From Afipia sp. (lineage in GTDB: Bacteria > Pseudomonadota > Alphaproteobacteria > Rhizobiales > Xanthobacteraceae), in assembly GCA_030652315.1 (NCBI GenBank), contig JAUSAX010000088.1, positions 1-64,000 on the forward strand: a stretch of DNA of 64,000 nucleotides. Direction: 5' to 3'. The notes below the pieces were generated by a model. That model was not told the origin of the DNA and did not search any database. It saw nothing but the letters and a program-made list of their open reading frames with translations. Shown here piece by piece: positions 25,928-33,992 of this stretch (the stretch's first letter is position 1; every line of letters begins with the position of its first letter). Both the position numbers and the translations under genes were made by a program.

Positions 25928-26096
25928 ACCGTGCAAGAATACGCCGTGCACGGTTCATGCACGGTCCTTTGCACGGTGGCCTGCACGGTCTTTGCACGGT
26001 TAGGTGCACGGTTGTTCGATAAGACTTACAGCCACTTAGCGAGACCGTGCAACAACCGTGCATGGACCGTGTACCCCATTTCCCTCTCACCGTGCA
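25928..26096. repeat. Phased TGCACGGT octamer array (iteron-like)
   Basis: There are ten exact copies of TGCACGGT and one single-mismatch copy. Six are forward at 25947, 25958, 25970, 25982, 25993 and 26005, spaced 11, 12, 12, 11 and 12 bases. The reverse complement occurs at 25928, 26044, 26055, 26066 (one mismatch) and 26089, spaced 11, 11 and 23 in the right cluster. A 31-base spacer (26013-26043) separates the opposed clusters. Helical phasing implies protein bound on one face of the DNA. Candidates are a replication origin, a partition site or an operator. Confidence 0.85.
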
Positions 26097-26102
26097 CGTT
26101 TC

Positions 26103-26122
26103 CCCGTACCTTTAGGTACGGG
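26103..26122. repeat. Perfect inverted repeat beside the octamer array
   Basis: CCCGTACC (26103-26110) and GGTACGGG (26115-26122) form an eight-base stem with a TTTA loop. It lies just right of the octamer array and past the stop of the leftward gene ending at 26159. There is no T tract on either strand, so an operator or origin hairpin is as likely as a terminator. Confidence 0.6.
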
Positions 26123-26158
26123 AACGGCACGAAGACGGGAGTTAGGTGGGTTGAAGCA

Positions 26159-26629
26159 CTAGCGGCAATTAAGAACTTCCAATTGGGCGATGCCTCGAAA
26201 GCCCGCGCGGGGGATCGTGAGTAGGCTAAACAACCGGTTGTCGAAGTCTATCATGAACACTGTGATCGCTGTAGGTGACTCTTCCCGCCAGCCTACAATT
26301 TGATGTTTGCCAGTAAAATCGCGTGTCATCTCGCCGATATGCTTTCCGCGTTCGGTCCTAAGCATGGGACGAACAGGATCAGTGATGATCTTGAGCATTG
26401 TCTTGTTGACGACTTGAAGCCGGTAGCGTGGTCTAGGACCTTGAGAATTGTCGCCGTCAATACCGATCTCATTTAAGCGATCCTCTTCCGGAAGCATTGT
26501 GCCTACCGAGTGCGCGTGGAAGCACTCCCAAGAAACATCAGGTAGCGAGGCGGGCTTTGGAGGTGGCGCTGCGGTTGCACTGCTCGCAAGAACAACGCTT
26601 GCGAATACTGCATAAAAAATCTGTTTCAT
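26159..26629 (-). CDS. Secreted hypothetical protein
   Basis: The product is about 156 residues if it starts at MKQIFYAVF (26629), giving a signal peptide cut near SSATAA|PPP. A start at 26650 adds seven residues and would overlap the upstream gene by 16 bases. The mature part has two Cys (WECFHAH and the C-terminal LNCR) that could pair. No domain is recognised. It lies directly after the 99-residue membrane-anchored protein gene, as a probable two-gene unit. Such exported pairs in prophages are often lysogenic-conversion or exclusion factors, but nothing here proves it. Confidence 0.55.
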   Translation of the reverse strand: MKQIFYAVFASVVLASSATAAPPPKPASLPDVSWECFHAHSVGTMLPEEDRLNEIGIDGDNSQGPRPRYRLQVVNKTMLKIITDPVRPMLRTERGKHIGEMTRDFTGKHQIVGWREESPTAITVFMIDFDNRLFSLLTIPRAGFRGIAQLEVLNCR

Positions 26630-26634
26630 GGCGG

Positions 26635-26934
26635 CTATTGGCATTGCCACAGGTATTGGCTGCCATCGTCAGCAAGCGTTGCGCTGCACGACTTCATGAC
26701 GGGATCGCTTAAGCCTTTGACTCGAACCTTGACAAATCCGACCAGCTTTCGGTCGCTTTCCTTGAGCAGGTTGATTTCTGTGAGGGTCAAGTCCGCATTC
26801 TTCGCGTACTCGTTGCGGATGCTTTGCTCAACTTCCTTTATACCCGCTGCGTTAAAGGCGGGATTTCGAGACACGAAATACCAACCAACCACCCCGCCAA
26901 TCACGATCAGCGGCACAATCTTGAATAGCTGCAT
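26635..26934 (-). CDS. Small membrane-anchored hypothetical protein
   Basis: The 99-residue protein has one N-terminal TM helix (LFKIVPLIVIGGVVGWYFV). A soluble domain of about 75 residues with two cysteines (KSCSATL and WQCQ at the end) is probably periplasmic. The ending DDGSQYLWQC resembles small pilin-like or DUF4333-type domains but I cannot place it. A GGCGGGGGC ribosome site precedes ATG 26934. It is followed six bases later by the secreted protein gene. Confidence 0.6.
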   Translation of the reverse strand: MQLFKIVPLIVIGGVVGWYFVSRNPAFNAAGIKEVEQSIRNEYAKNADLTLTEINLLKESDRKLVGFVKVRVKGLSDPVMKSCSATLADDGSQYLWQCQ

Positions 26935-27147
26935 TAATGCCCCCGCCTAAAAAGCGCATTCCGGCAAAAGCCGGGCGGCATGTCAAGGCGACAAGACAAT
27001 GCGACACGAAATGCAAACTAGGCCCTTATTCCCCCGACTATCTATGTGGGCTCGTTGAGCGGGACAGCCCAACCGTGCCGCGCGGTCGGTTTGTTCTCGG
27101 GCCGGTCGCGCGGCGCTCCTAAGCCGCCGCATCAGTGAGAGCCTTGC

Positions 27148-27309
27148 ATGTACCAACCGCCTTCGATCCCGGCAGAGCGCCTAGCCGCGCTTAAATCTGC
27201 CGCTAAGCCCGCTATGGCGGTAGCCGACAAATTGCTCCGGTTTGCCCGGATTGAGGCGCAACGCGTGGCATCTGATGCCCTTGAACTCAGCGCCTTCCTG
27301 CCGCGATGA
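27148..27309 (+). CDS. Small phage protein upstream of tail Z-like gene
   Basis: This 53-residue, mostly alpha-helical, Ala-rich protein (MYQPPSIPAERLAALKSAAK) has no TM segment or known motif. It follows a GTGAGAGCC stretch and ends seven bases before the Z-like gene, so the two are likely cotranscribed. The codon pattern fits a real gene. Function is unknown. Confidence 0.5.
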   Translation: MYQPPSIPAERLAALKSAAKPAMAVADKLLRFARIEAQRVASDALELSAFLPR

Positions 27310-27316
27310 GGCCACG

Positions 27317-27925
27317 ATGGCATTTATCAACGTCGGAATAGACGCGACGCAGCTGGAGCGGTGGGCTGCCGAATTGTCTGCGCGCGGATTGAGCAATGCG
27401 ATCAGGCGCGCAGTCGATCAGTCTGCCCGCGCCGCGCGCAAGATCGCGATCACCGTCATTGCCGGAGACATCGGTGTCTCGAAGGCCAAGTTTAAGCAGG
27501 CCGTCCCGAAGGTCCGCGCGTCCACCGCTGGCGATCTGTCGGCCTCATGGACGATCAGCAAGGCCCGCATCGGCATTCTCAATGTCACGGGCGCAAAGGT
27601 CTACAAGGCGCTTGGCCTCAAGGCTTCGACGCATCGGCTGACCGGCGGTGGCTCCGCGTCGCTCGACGTTCGCAAGGCATTCATCGTGAACGCCAAAGCG
27701 GGCGGGCGGTTTGTGGCGTTCCGCCGGGGCGCGGATCGCCTCCCGATCAAGGGCATCTATGCCGAACACCCGGCGACCGCGATGGGGCAGCCGAACGCGG
27801 CGGCCCGAAAGACATGGGAGCGCGAAGCGAGCCGCGAGGTTGCCACGCGTCTCCCCGTTGAGGTCGCAAAGCAGTTTGCACGCGAAGGGCTTGGCCCTGC
27901 ATCGCCAACCGGCAATGAAGACTAA
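27317..27925 (+). CDS. Phage minor tail protein Z-like (gpZ/HK97 gp10 class)
   Basis: The 202-residue protein has IRRAVDQSARAARKIA, a Lys/Arg-rich N-terminal helical part, and a strand-rich centre (GILNVTGAKVYKALGLKAS). This matches the general pattern of lambda gpZ-like minor tail or tail-completion proteins. I chose ATG 27317 after a GATGAGG ribosome site. Its place ahead of the terminase genes is unusual, since Z normally follows the head genes. The identification is moderate. Confidence 0.6.
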   Translation: MAFINVGIDATQLERWAAELSARGLSNAIRRAVDQSARAARKIAITVIAGDIGVSKAKFKQAVPKVRASTAGDLSASWTISKARIGILNVTGAKVYKALGLKASTHRLTGGGSASLDVRKAFIVNAKAGGRFVAFRRGADRLPIKGIYAEHPATAMGQPNAAARKTWEREASREVATRLPVEVAKQFAREGLGPASPTGNED

Positions 27926-28267
27926 CAGAACACCGTCGCAGCGCATGTCATCCGTGCGCGCGACGCCTTGCGTGCCGCGCTTGTTGCTGCGTGGCGGTTC
28001 GCTCAATGAGCGCGGCACGTACTCTCTTTCCCGTCCGCAGCCGAGCGATGCTCGCGATGTGAGACAAATCGCGCCGCGTCATCTCCTTGCAACTGACGAG
28101 ATGACGCGAGCGCGAAGCAATAATCCAAAACCATCGCGCGAATAGGCTTCAGCGCCAAAGAGTGACGCATTCTCGGGTCCTTGGCGGGCCTGCGCGCATG
28201 CGTTGCGGGCCGCTGCCGCATCGTTTTCGCTGAAAATATTGTGCTTTTTGATAGCAGAGACGCCAAA
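27926..28267. other. Intergenic region with an 11-bp inverted repeat
   Basis: No supported gene lies in these 340 bases. An inverted repeat (CGCGTCATCTC at 28075-28085 and GAGATGACGCG at 28098-28108) has a perfect 11-base stem and a 12-base loop. It could be an operator, or the terminator or packaging-signal region ahead of the terminase. The position just upstream of terS is where cos or pac sites often lie. Confidence 0.45.
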
Positions 28268-28783
28268 ATGACGAAGCGCGGCACAATTCAAGACATTGCC
28301 GACGCCACCGAAGTCGATCAGGCGACGGTACGACGCGCCCTGAAGGCCGCAGGCCTAGCGCCGGGACGCGGCGGCTACCAATTCGACGACGCGGTTAAGA
28401 TCGTCGAGGCCATAGCTGACAAGGACCGCGTTATGGCTTCCGACGCAGTGGGCAGCGCCGGAGGCGGCGCAAGGCTCTCGCCCTATGCTGAAGCAAAGAC
28501 GCAATCCGAACTGCATCGCGCCCGAAAGCTACAGATCGAAAACGAGGTCGCAGAAGGCAAGCTCATCGATAGACAGTCTGTGCACGACACGGGTGTCAAT
28601 TTGGTTACCGAAGTCCGCACCGCGCTATTGGCCGTGGGCAACCGCGTAGCCGAGAAGCTCGTTGGACTGAGCGACACAACTGAAATCGCTACAATCATTG
28701 AGGCCGGGATACGTGATGTGCTTGCCGCGCTCGCGGATGAGGCAGCATTCGTCGCGGCGATAGATGCGGAATTGTTATCGTGA
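28268..28783 (+). CDS. Terminase small subunit (Nu1-like, HTH)
   Basis: The 171-residue protein has an N-terminal HTH (TIQDIADATEVDQATVRRALKAAGL) that should bind the packaging site. A charged helical stretch (SELHRARKLQIENEVAEGKLI) follows, with the Nu1/DUF1441-like spacing that precedes a C-terminal terminase-contact region. Its stop overlaps the GTG start of the large subunit gene. The start at 28268 fits the HTH; the 29-residue extension upstream does not look coding. Confidence 0.75.
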   Translation: MTKRGTIQDIADATEVDQATVRRALKAAGLAPGRGGYQFDDAVKIVEAIADKDRVMASDAVGSAGGGARLSPYAEAKTQSELHRARKLQIENEVAEGKLIDRQSVHDTGVNLVTEVRTALLAVGNRVAEKLVGLSDTTEIATIIEAGIRDVLAALADEAAFVAAIDAELLS

Positions 28784-30573
28784 TCGACATTGAACTAGGC
28801 ATGGCGTGGCGTCGCGCCCTCGCGCCTCCGCCAGCTACCGCGCCTTCTGCATTCGCTGAATCTGAGATCGTGCTTCCCGGCTCAGCAAACGCCTTGCCGG
28901 GACCGCTGAGGCTCGCGCCATATCAGCGTGAGCTTGTGGATGCGTTCGCGGACCCCGACGTAGAAATAATCGTACTGATGCTTTCGGCGCAAACCGGAAA
29001 ATCGATCAGCATTGATGCGATGTTGGGATACTGCATCGCATGCGCGCCGGGACCGATGCTGCATGTTTCTCCGACCGGGTCGCGCTCGGAGGACTTTGTG
29101 CGAGACAGATTTGATCCGCTCGTCGCCGCGTCCGCAAAGTTGCGCGGACTTGTGGGTAAAGGCCAGGACAAAAGGAAAGGCAATTCGGGCGGCGCGAACT
29201 CGCTCGCAGCCAAATCGTTTCCCGGTGGGCAGCTTAACTTCGCGTCGTCATTCAAAGCGGATGAGTTGGCCGCTCGCGCGATTAAGTATCTATTCCTCGA
29301 TGAGATAGACCGCTTCGCGCATAGCGCCGGAGTTGAGGGCGATCCGATCCGGCTCGCGATTAAGCGGACGAAGACATACGAAGGCAAAGGCCGGAAGATC
29401 GTTATCGTCTCGACGCCAACGTCGCGCGTAGGGTCGCGGATCAATCAATGGTATTTGCGCGGCGATCAGCGCAAATTCACGGTGAAATGCTCGGATTGCG
29501 GCCATCGTGCGCCGCTGGCTTTCGAAAATTTGCGATGGGACGAGGGGAGGCCGGAGACGGCATACCTGACGTGCGAGGAATGCGGCGCTGTCCACGACGA
29601 GCAGCGACGGCGGGCGATGCTCGAAACCGGAGCATGGGAGGCTACTGCGGAGGGAGAGCCGGGCATTAGGTCTTATCATTTGACCGAACTGGCATCGAAG
29701 TTCTCTTCGCTTGCATCCGTCGCGCGGCAAGCGGAAGACGCCAAGACGCCAGAAGAGAAGCAGACATTCTATAATCTCTCGCTAGCGCAAGTGTACGATG
29801 CTGCGTCCGAAGTCGAGTTGTCATCTTCTGAGTTGCAGGATCGCGCAGAGCCTATCAAGCCGCCTTACGCGTCGAGCGTAGTCTACGTCACTGCGGGCGT
29901 GGACGTACAACGTGACCGCTTGGAGTGTACCTTCCTTGCGCATCACGATGACGGTACCTATTCGGTGCTCAATCACGTCAAGCTTATGGGCGACACGTCC
30001 GGGCCGATCGTTTGGCGTCACCTTGACGGCCTGCTCGGATCGACGACGTTTCCGACGACAGACGGTCGGGTTTTGTCGCTCGCAGTCACGGCGGTTGATA
30101 CGAACTGGAATGCGGACATGGGCATTACATTTGTGTCGGAGCAGCGCCGCAAGTCACGGCCTACAATTGCGGTCTTTGGCCGTGGAGGCTTCGATAGAAT
30201 GCCGCTGAGGCGGAGCGCGCAAGCGCGGGGGCAGATGACTCGGATGATCGTCGGCGTTGATCGCGTAAAACATGCGGTGCAGCAACAGCTAGCGACCGCA
30301 ATAGGAGAGCCCGGCTATATTCGATTGCCCGATCACTTGCCGCCTGAATACTTTGAAGGTCTCGCGTCAGAACAATTGAGAGTCCGTTACGTCAAGGGCG
30401 CGCCACGCCATGAATTTCACCGCGTGGTGCGCAGAAATGAGCCGTTCGATTGCCTCGTGTATGCAATGGCAATTGCGGGCACCGTGAACGTCAAGGCGCT
30501 GAACGCGCCGAAAGAACCGCAGCCATCAATTCGTGAACTAGCCGCTAAGCTGAACGCGGCACACAACTCCTAA
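28780..30573 (+). CDS. Terminase large subunit (lambda GpA family)
   Basis: The 597-residue protein has the packaging ATPase domain. VEIIVLMLSAQTGKS holds the Walker A-like motif (about residues 60-75) and IKYLFLDEIDRF the Walker B. A zinc finger follows (FTVKCSDCGHRAPL with YLTCEECGAVH). The nuclease domain carries AVTAVDTNWN. This is the GpA architecture of lambda and Mu-like phages. It starts at a GTG overlapping terS (GTGA). It cuts and translocates DNA into proheads, yet no capsid gene is present nearby. Confidence 0.9.
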   Translation: MIDIELGMAWRRALAPPPATAPSAFAESEIVLPGSANALPGPLRLAPYQRELVDAFADPDVEIIVLMLSAQTGKSISIDAMLGYCIACAPGPMLHVSPTGSRSEDFVRDRFDPLVAASAKLRGLVGKGQDKRKGNSGGANSLAAKSFPGGQLNFASSFKADELAARAIKYLFLDEIDRFAHSAGVEGDPIRLAIKRTKTYEGKGRKIVIVSTPTSRVGSRINQWYLRGDQRKFTVKCSDCGHRAPLAFENLRWDEGRPETAYLTCEECGAVHDEQRRRAMLETGAWEATAEGEPGIRSYHLTELASKFSSLASVARQAEDAKTPEEKQTFYNLSLAQVYDAASEVELSSSELQDRAEPIKPPYASSVVYVTAGVDVQRDRLECTFLAHHDDGTYSVLNHVKLMGDTSGPIVWRHLDGLLGSTTFPTTDGRVLSLAVTAVDTNWNADMGITFVSEQRRKSRPTIAVFGRGGFDRMPLRRSAQARGQMTRMIVGVDRVKHAVQQQLATAIGEPGYIRLPDHLPPEYFEGLASEQLRVRYVKGAPRHEFHRVVRRNEPFDCLVYAMAIAGTVNVKALNAPKEPQPSIRELAAKLNAAHNS

Positions 30574-30583
30574 AGGGACCACC

Positions 30584-30940
30584 ATGATTACGAAAGATAG
30601 TGCCGCAGTGAGCGGCGAAACAAACGCATCTGTACTTTCCGAACGCCTTCGCGTCTCCGCGATTTTGGAGTCACCTGAAGGCAAGCGAAATCCAGAACTT
30701 GCGAACGAGCTTGCGTTGCGCTCAGCCCTCGACGCTGAAACTGCGCGGGCCATCCTGTCGAAAGCGCCTGCAAGTAATCCATATCTCGCTGCGATGGCGA
30801 AGGAGGGGCCGGTTTCCGTCGACGCGGCGACGGCGGACTTCTCGAATGATCCGAAAGCTGCGCGCATGCGGGAAATCGCAGCCGGTGCGAAAGCCTTTAA
30901 TGAGGCAATGGGCTACACGCGTGATGCGAGCGAAGGGTAA
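30584..30940 (+). CDS. Stand-alone scaffold-like phage protein
   Basis: The 118-residue helical protein contains SERLRVSAILESPEGKRNPE, ELALRSALDAETARAILSKA and a C-terminal MREIAAGAKAFNEAMGY. The first two resemble the scaffold tail that in many lambda-like phages is fused after the S49 protease domain (A-x-GR-x-LA ... A-x-x-L-x-x-AP). Here it is a separate gene between terminase and portal. A related arrangement recurs in the 32867-33526 product. Head-assembly role is inference. Confidence 0.5.
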   Translation: MITKDSAAVSGETNASVLSERLRVSAILESPEGKRNPELANELALRSALDAETARAILSKAPASNPYLAAMAKEGPVSVDAATADFSNDPKAARMREIAAGAKAFNEAMGYTRDASEG

Positions 30941-30944
30941 CCCG

Positions 30945-32600
30945 ATGGGACTATTGGACATTGTGCGTAGGCTACGCGCAGGCGCAGGAGTGGAAGCGCC
31001 GAAGATCGCTCCTGTAGCGGGCCCGGCTTCACCGCAGCTTGGCTTTATGGACGGGACGGACGGCCGCCCGTCTCTGACTTGGGCCCGCTATGCCGCTGGA
31101 GGTTTTGGGCATGGCGGACCTTACAGTCCTTACGGCATAGCACCCGGAAGCGAGGTATCGCGAGAGCGCACCGCTGCGTCCGCCGTGACGCTCGATTTGT
31201 TGACGAGCAATTCTACCGTTGCAACGCTCGTGGAAAACTTGGCGACATATGCTGTCGGTACCGGCCTGACTCTATCGTCGCGCCCGAACCACACTGCGTT
31301 GGGCATCTCTTCGGAACAGGCCCGCGAGCTATCCGACCAAATCGAACAGGCGTGGCGCATGTGGGCGAACAGCCCGCTCGAATGCGATGCGTCGGGCAGA
31401 CATAGTCTGCACCAACTGGCGACAGCCGCTTTCAAGTCGTACCTGACTAGCGGGGAAGTTGTCGGCGTGATCGATTGGCGGACTGCTCCCGGTGCGATCA
31501 GTAAGACGAAAGTCAAGTTGCTCGATGCGCGTCAATTGGACCAGTCTATTACGCGTATCGCAGACGGTCTTTCTTCAGTACAGGGCGTCGCGTTCGATAA
31601 GCAGGGGCGTGTCGTCGGATACTGGATTCGTCCGTATGTGCTCGGCAATATCAACTCCGCACCGCCCACCATTCTGGTGCGGGCGTTCACGTCGTGGGGT
31701 AGGCCGCGCGTTCTGCATCTCTTCGATTTGATCGCTGCGGGACAGTTGCGCGGTCTGCCTGCGCTCACCGGCGCGCTCGCTCCGGCCCATGCGAAGGGAA
31801 CGCTCCGCGAGTACGTGCTGGCACAGAATCTTGTGCAGACCATGACGGCGACTACTATCGAAAGCGACTTGCCGTCCGGGCAGGCGATGCAATCACTTCA
31901 GACCGATGTGCCGGTGCACGGCGAGGCCAGTCTCGAAAAAGGGCTAAAGGCGCGGGGCGATTATTACGGCGAAGCGAAAGTTTCATTACAGCCCGGCGTG
32001 ATCGCTCATTTGATGCCCGGCGACAAGCTAAAGATGAACCGCGCCGAGTCACCTAATGCCACTCACGACCCGTTTGATAAGTCGCTTGCGCGGGATGCCG
32101 CAAAGGCTGCGGGCGCGAGTTACGAAGACACAAGCGGGGATTATTCGCAGACATCCTTCAGCGCTTCGCGCCTCGCCCTCGAACTGCCGTCGAGAATAAA
32201 CAAGCGGCGTCGCGGCGCAATCGTTGAGCCCTTCTATCGTGCTGTCTTCATGGCGTGGCTCGAAGAGGCATGCGAGACGGGCCTGATTAAGCTGCCGGAA
32301 GGCGCTCCGGCATTTTGGGAGGCGCGTGACGCGTACTCGCAGAGCGTTTGGCGCGGCGAAGGTAAGCCGGTCGCAGACCCACTGAAAGAGGCGCAGGCGC
32401 AAGTGCTGCGTCTCGAAAACGGGTTAGCGACTTACGAAGAAGTGCTCGGAGAAAACGGGCTGGACTTCGAAGAGGTGCTTGCTCAGCGGAAGTCGGAAAA
32501 ACAACAGCTTGAAGCGGCGGGATTTCAGTATCCCGTGCCGAAAAATCGCGACGATTGGAAGTCGGACGAGCCTTCAGCCGATACGACGCCGCGTCGATAG
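30945..32600 (+). CDS. Phage portal protein (lambda gpB family)
   Basis: The 551-residue protein has the lambda portal signature. RERTAASAVTLDLLTSNSTV leads to WRMWANSPLECDASGRHSLH, and SGEVVGVIDWR and GLPALTGALAPA are typical of the DNA-passage core. The C-terminal RDAAKAAGASYEDTSGDYSQ is conserved in this family. I use ATG 30945, since upstream in-frame sequence overlaps the preceding gene in another frame. It forms the dodecameric vertex that docks terminase and the neck proteins. Confidence 0.9.
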   Translation: MGLLDIVRRLRAGAGVEAPKIAPVAGPASPQLGFMDGTDGRPSLTWARYAAGGFGHGGPYSPYGIAPGSEVSRERTAASAVTLDLLTSNSTVATLVENLATYAVGTGLTLSSRPNHTALGISSEQARELSDQIEQAWRMWANSPLECDASGRHSLHQLATAAFKSYLTSGEVVGVIDWRTAPGAISKTKVKLLDARQLDQSITRIADGLSSVQGVAFDKQGRVVGYWIRPYVLGNINSAPPTILVRAFTSWGRPRVLHLFDLIAAGQLRGLPALTGALAPAHAKGTLREYVLAQNLVQTMTATTIESDLPSGQAMQSLQTDVPVHGEASLEKGLKARGDYYGEAKVSLQPGVIAHLMPGDKLKMNRAESPNATHDPFDKSLARDAAKAAGASYEDTSGDYSQTSFSASRLALELPSRINKRRRGAIVEPFYRAVFMAWLEEACETGLIKLPEGAPAFWEARDAYSQSVWRGEGKPVADPLKEAQAQVLRLENGLATYEEVLGENGLDFEEVLAQRKSEKQQLEAAGFQYPVPKNRDDWKSDEPSADTTPRR

Positions 32601-32611
32601 AAAGATCAAAC

Positions 32612-32857
32612 ATGACGAACTGTAACCCACCGGGGGCAAATCCCCCGGTCGATAATCCATGCGCGTTACTCCCACAACTGCGGGCCGCGCTCTTCCAACT
32701 CATGAGCGGGCAGCAACGCGCGCAGGTCCGGAATGGTGACCAGTGGCTTACGTGGCACCAAGGCAACGTCAAAGCGCTTCAGCATGAGGTGCGGCGGCTC
32801 GAAATCATCTGCGGCGGGGGCGGCGGTCGCGCCGTTCGCGTAGGCCCATATTACTAG
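32612..32857 (+). CDS. Head-to-tail joining protein gpW-like
   Basis: The 81-residue protein matches the gpW pattern. LLPQLRAALFQLMSGQQRAQ aligns with the first helix of lambda gpW, the WLTWHQGN strand follows, and VKALQHEVRRLE is the second helix. It sits after the portal gene. gpW closes the portal after packaging and receives gpFII. The N-terminal NCNPPGANPPVDNPC stretch is an unusual Cys/Pro-rich extension. Confidence 0.75.
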   Translation: MTNCNPPGANPPVDNPCALLPQLRAALFQLMSGQQRAQVRNGDQWLTWHQGNVKALQHEVRRLEIICGGGGGRAVRVGPYY

Positions 32858-32866
32858 GAGGAACCA

Positions 32867-33526
32867 ATGTCTACGCAAATGCTTGCGATGGAATACCCGG
32901 ACGATCCGAACAAGGTCCGGCTACTTATCAGCAACACGATGCTAAGCCGGAAAGTGGCGCTGAAAGATGGCTATACGATCCTGAAGTTTGGCGAGCTGCC
33001 GCCCAATGCCGTGCCCGACAAGAGTCAGAACGAGCGATCATGGCGCGCGGCGATCATGAATGCGCCAGAGGCGCGTAATAGACCGTCCGCCGCCGCTGAA
33101 ATACTTGCCGGTCACACATCGCATTCCATGCCGTTTGAGTCGGCCCGCGCATTCCTTCGCGGCTTGCCGGTAGAGAAACAAGATATGAAAGAACCAGAGA
33201 AAATGAATGATGATCCTCGCGCCGCGCGCCGCGCTGAAATTCAGGGCAGCATGGCGGTATTCAATAAGTCCCAAGGCTTTGCAGCAAGTGGCAGTCGCGC
33301 CGCACCGGCTGCAAGTACGGTCGATCCAACTAAGCTGAAGCGATTAGCGGAGTTGCGATTGACTGCGCTGGAAATGCGCAGTGACGGGGGCGACGCATCC
33401 GTTCGTCTCGAACAAAAGAACCTCCGGTATGCACTCAGCGTGCACTCCCAAACGGGGCTGCCGCTCGCAACCGTCTTCACACAAATGGGCGTTGATACGT
33501 CCAAGATGCTCTCACAGGAGTCCTAA
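32867..33526 (+). CDS. Phage protein with scaffold-like motif, unknown function
   Basis: The 219-residue protein occupies the place of the head protein genes. Residues about 60-105 (RPSAAAEILAGHTSHSMPFE and SARAFLRGLPVE) and NDDPRAARRAEIQGSMAVFN resemble blocks of the 118-residue scaffold-like protein. It has no S49 protease triad and no capsid fold that I recognise. A clear AGGAGG ribosome site precedes ATG 32867. It may be an adaptor or a remnant of head genes. Confidence 0.5.
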   Translation: MSTQMLAMEYPDDPNKVRLLISNTMLSRKVALKDGYTILKFGELPPNAVPDKSQNERSWRAAIMNAPEARNRPSAAAEILAGHTSHSMPFESARAFLRGLPVEKQDMKEPEKMNDDPRAARRAEIQGSMAVFNKSQGFAASGSRAAPAASTVDPTKLKRLAELRLTALEMRSDGGDASVRLEQKNLRYALSVHSQTGLPLATVFTQMGVDTSKMLSQES

Positions 33527-33528
33527 AC

Positions 33529-33849
33529 ATGGACAGCAAGATCATTACTCTTTCCGCGCCGCTCAAGACCCATTCGGGCGAAGTCAATTCGATTACGGTG
33601 AACGAACCGCGAGCAAAGTCCTTTTTCGATCATGGTGAGCCGTTCAAGGCGCGCGTCGTGACGGACGGCGAAAATGATCGCATTGAGATTGACTATAACA
33701 ATGCTGTGCTCAAACGGTTTCTGAGCGATATGACGGGGATTGACGACCTCATTCTTGGCGGCATGCGCGCAAAGGATTTCTTCGCTCTGCGAAGTGCGGC
33801 GACAGATTTGATTTTCGGAGTTGCTGGCGAAAACCCTACGGCAACGTGA
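33529..33849 (+). CDS. Phage tail assembly chaperone-like (gpE/gp41 family)
   Basis: The 106-residue protein has the small-chaperone pattern. It begins IITLSAPLKTHSGEVNSITV with NEPRAKSFFDHGEPF, and ends with a helical SDMTGIDDLILGGMRAKDFF. This resembles P2 gpE or Mu gp41-type tail chaperones. It starts three overlapping genes (33846, 33989, 34186), each by four bases, leading to the tape measure gene. This matches the usual chaperone-chaperone-tape measure order. Confidence 0.6.
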   Translation: MDSKIITLSAPLKTHSGEVNSITVNEPRAKSFFDHGEPFKARVVTDGENDRIEIDYNNAVLKRFLSDMTGIDDLILGGMRAKDFFALRSAATDLIFGVAGENPTAT

Positions 33850-33992
33850 AGCGAGCGATCACGCTCCTAGTGTTCGATCATGGCCTTGACCCTGACACGG
33901 TCGAGGCCATGTCCGTTTCACGTCTTAGCAAATACGTCGGTTGCGCGGTCGAGCTTAAGAAAGAGCGCGCGAAGGAAAGCAGAACGCAATGA
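33846..33992 (+). CDS. Short protein in the tail chaperone overlap chain
   Basis: The 48-residue product starts at GTG 33846, overlapping the preceding stop, and ends inside the start of the 66-residue gene (ATGA). It has MKRAITLLVFDHGLDPDTVE and a Lys/Glu-rich end. In P2-like phages the second chaperone product is made by frameshift; here the short frame is entered through GTG restart or slippage. No further motif is seen. Confidence 0.5.
   Translation: MKRAITLLVFDHGLDPDTVEAMSVSRLSKYVGCAVELKKERAKESRTQ

Noticed and set aside
25928-26096. CRISPR array
   Set aside because: The repeated unit is 8 bases with 3-4-base gaps and is found in both orientations; CRISPR units are longer with unique spacers, and no cas gene is present.
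26937-27122. 61-residue plus-strand open frame
   Set aside because: Its start is two bases from the divergent start of the 99-residue gene, leaving no ribosome site; composition is basic and unstructured.
27711-28145. 144-residue frame overlapping the tail Z-like gene
   Set aside because: It is a frame-shifted shadow of the Z-like gene running into noncoding DNA; Arg/Ser-rich with no domain.
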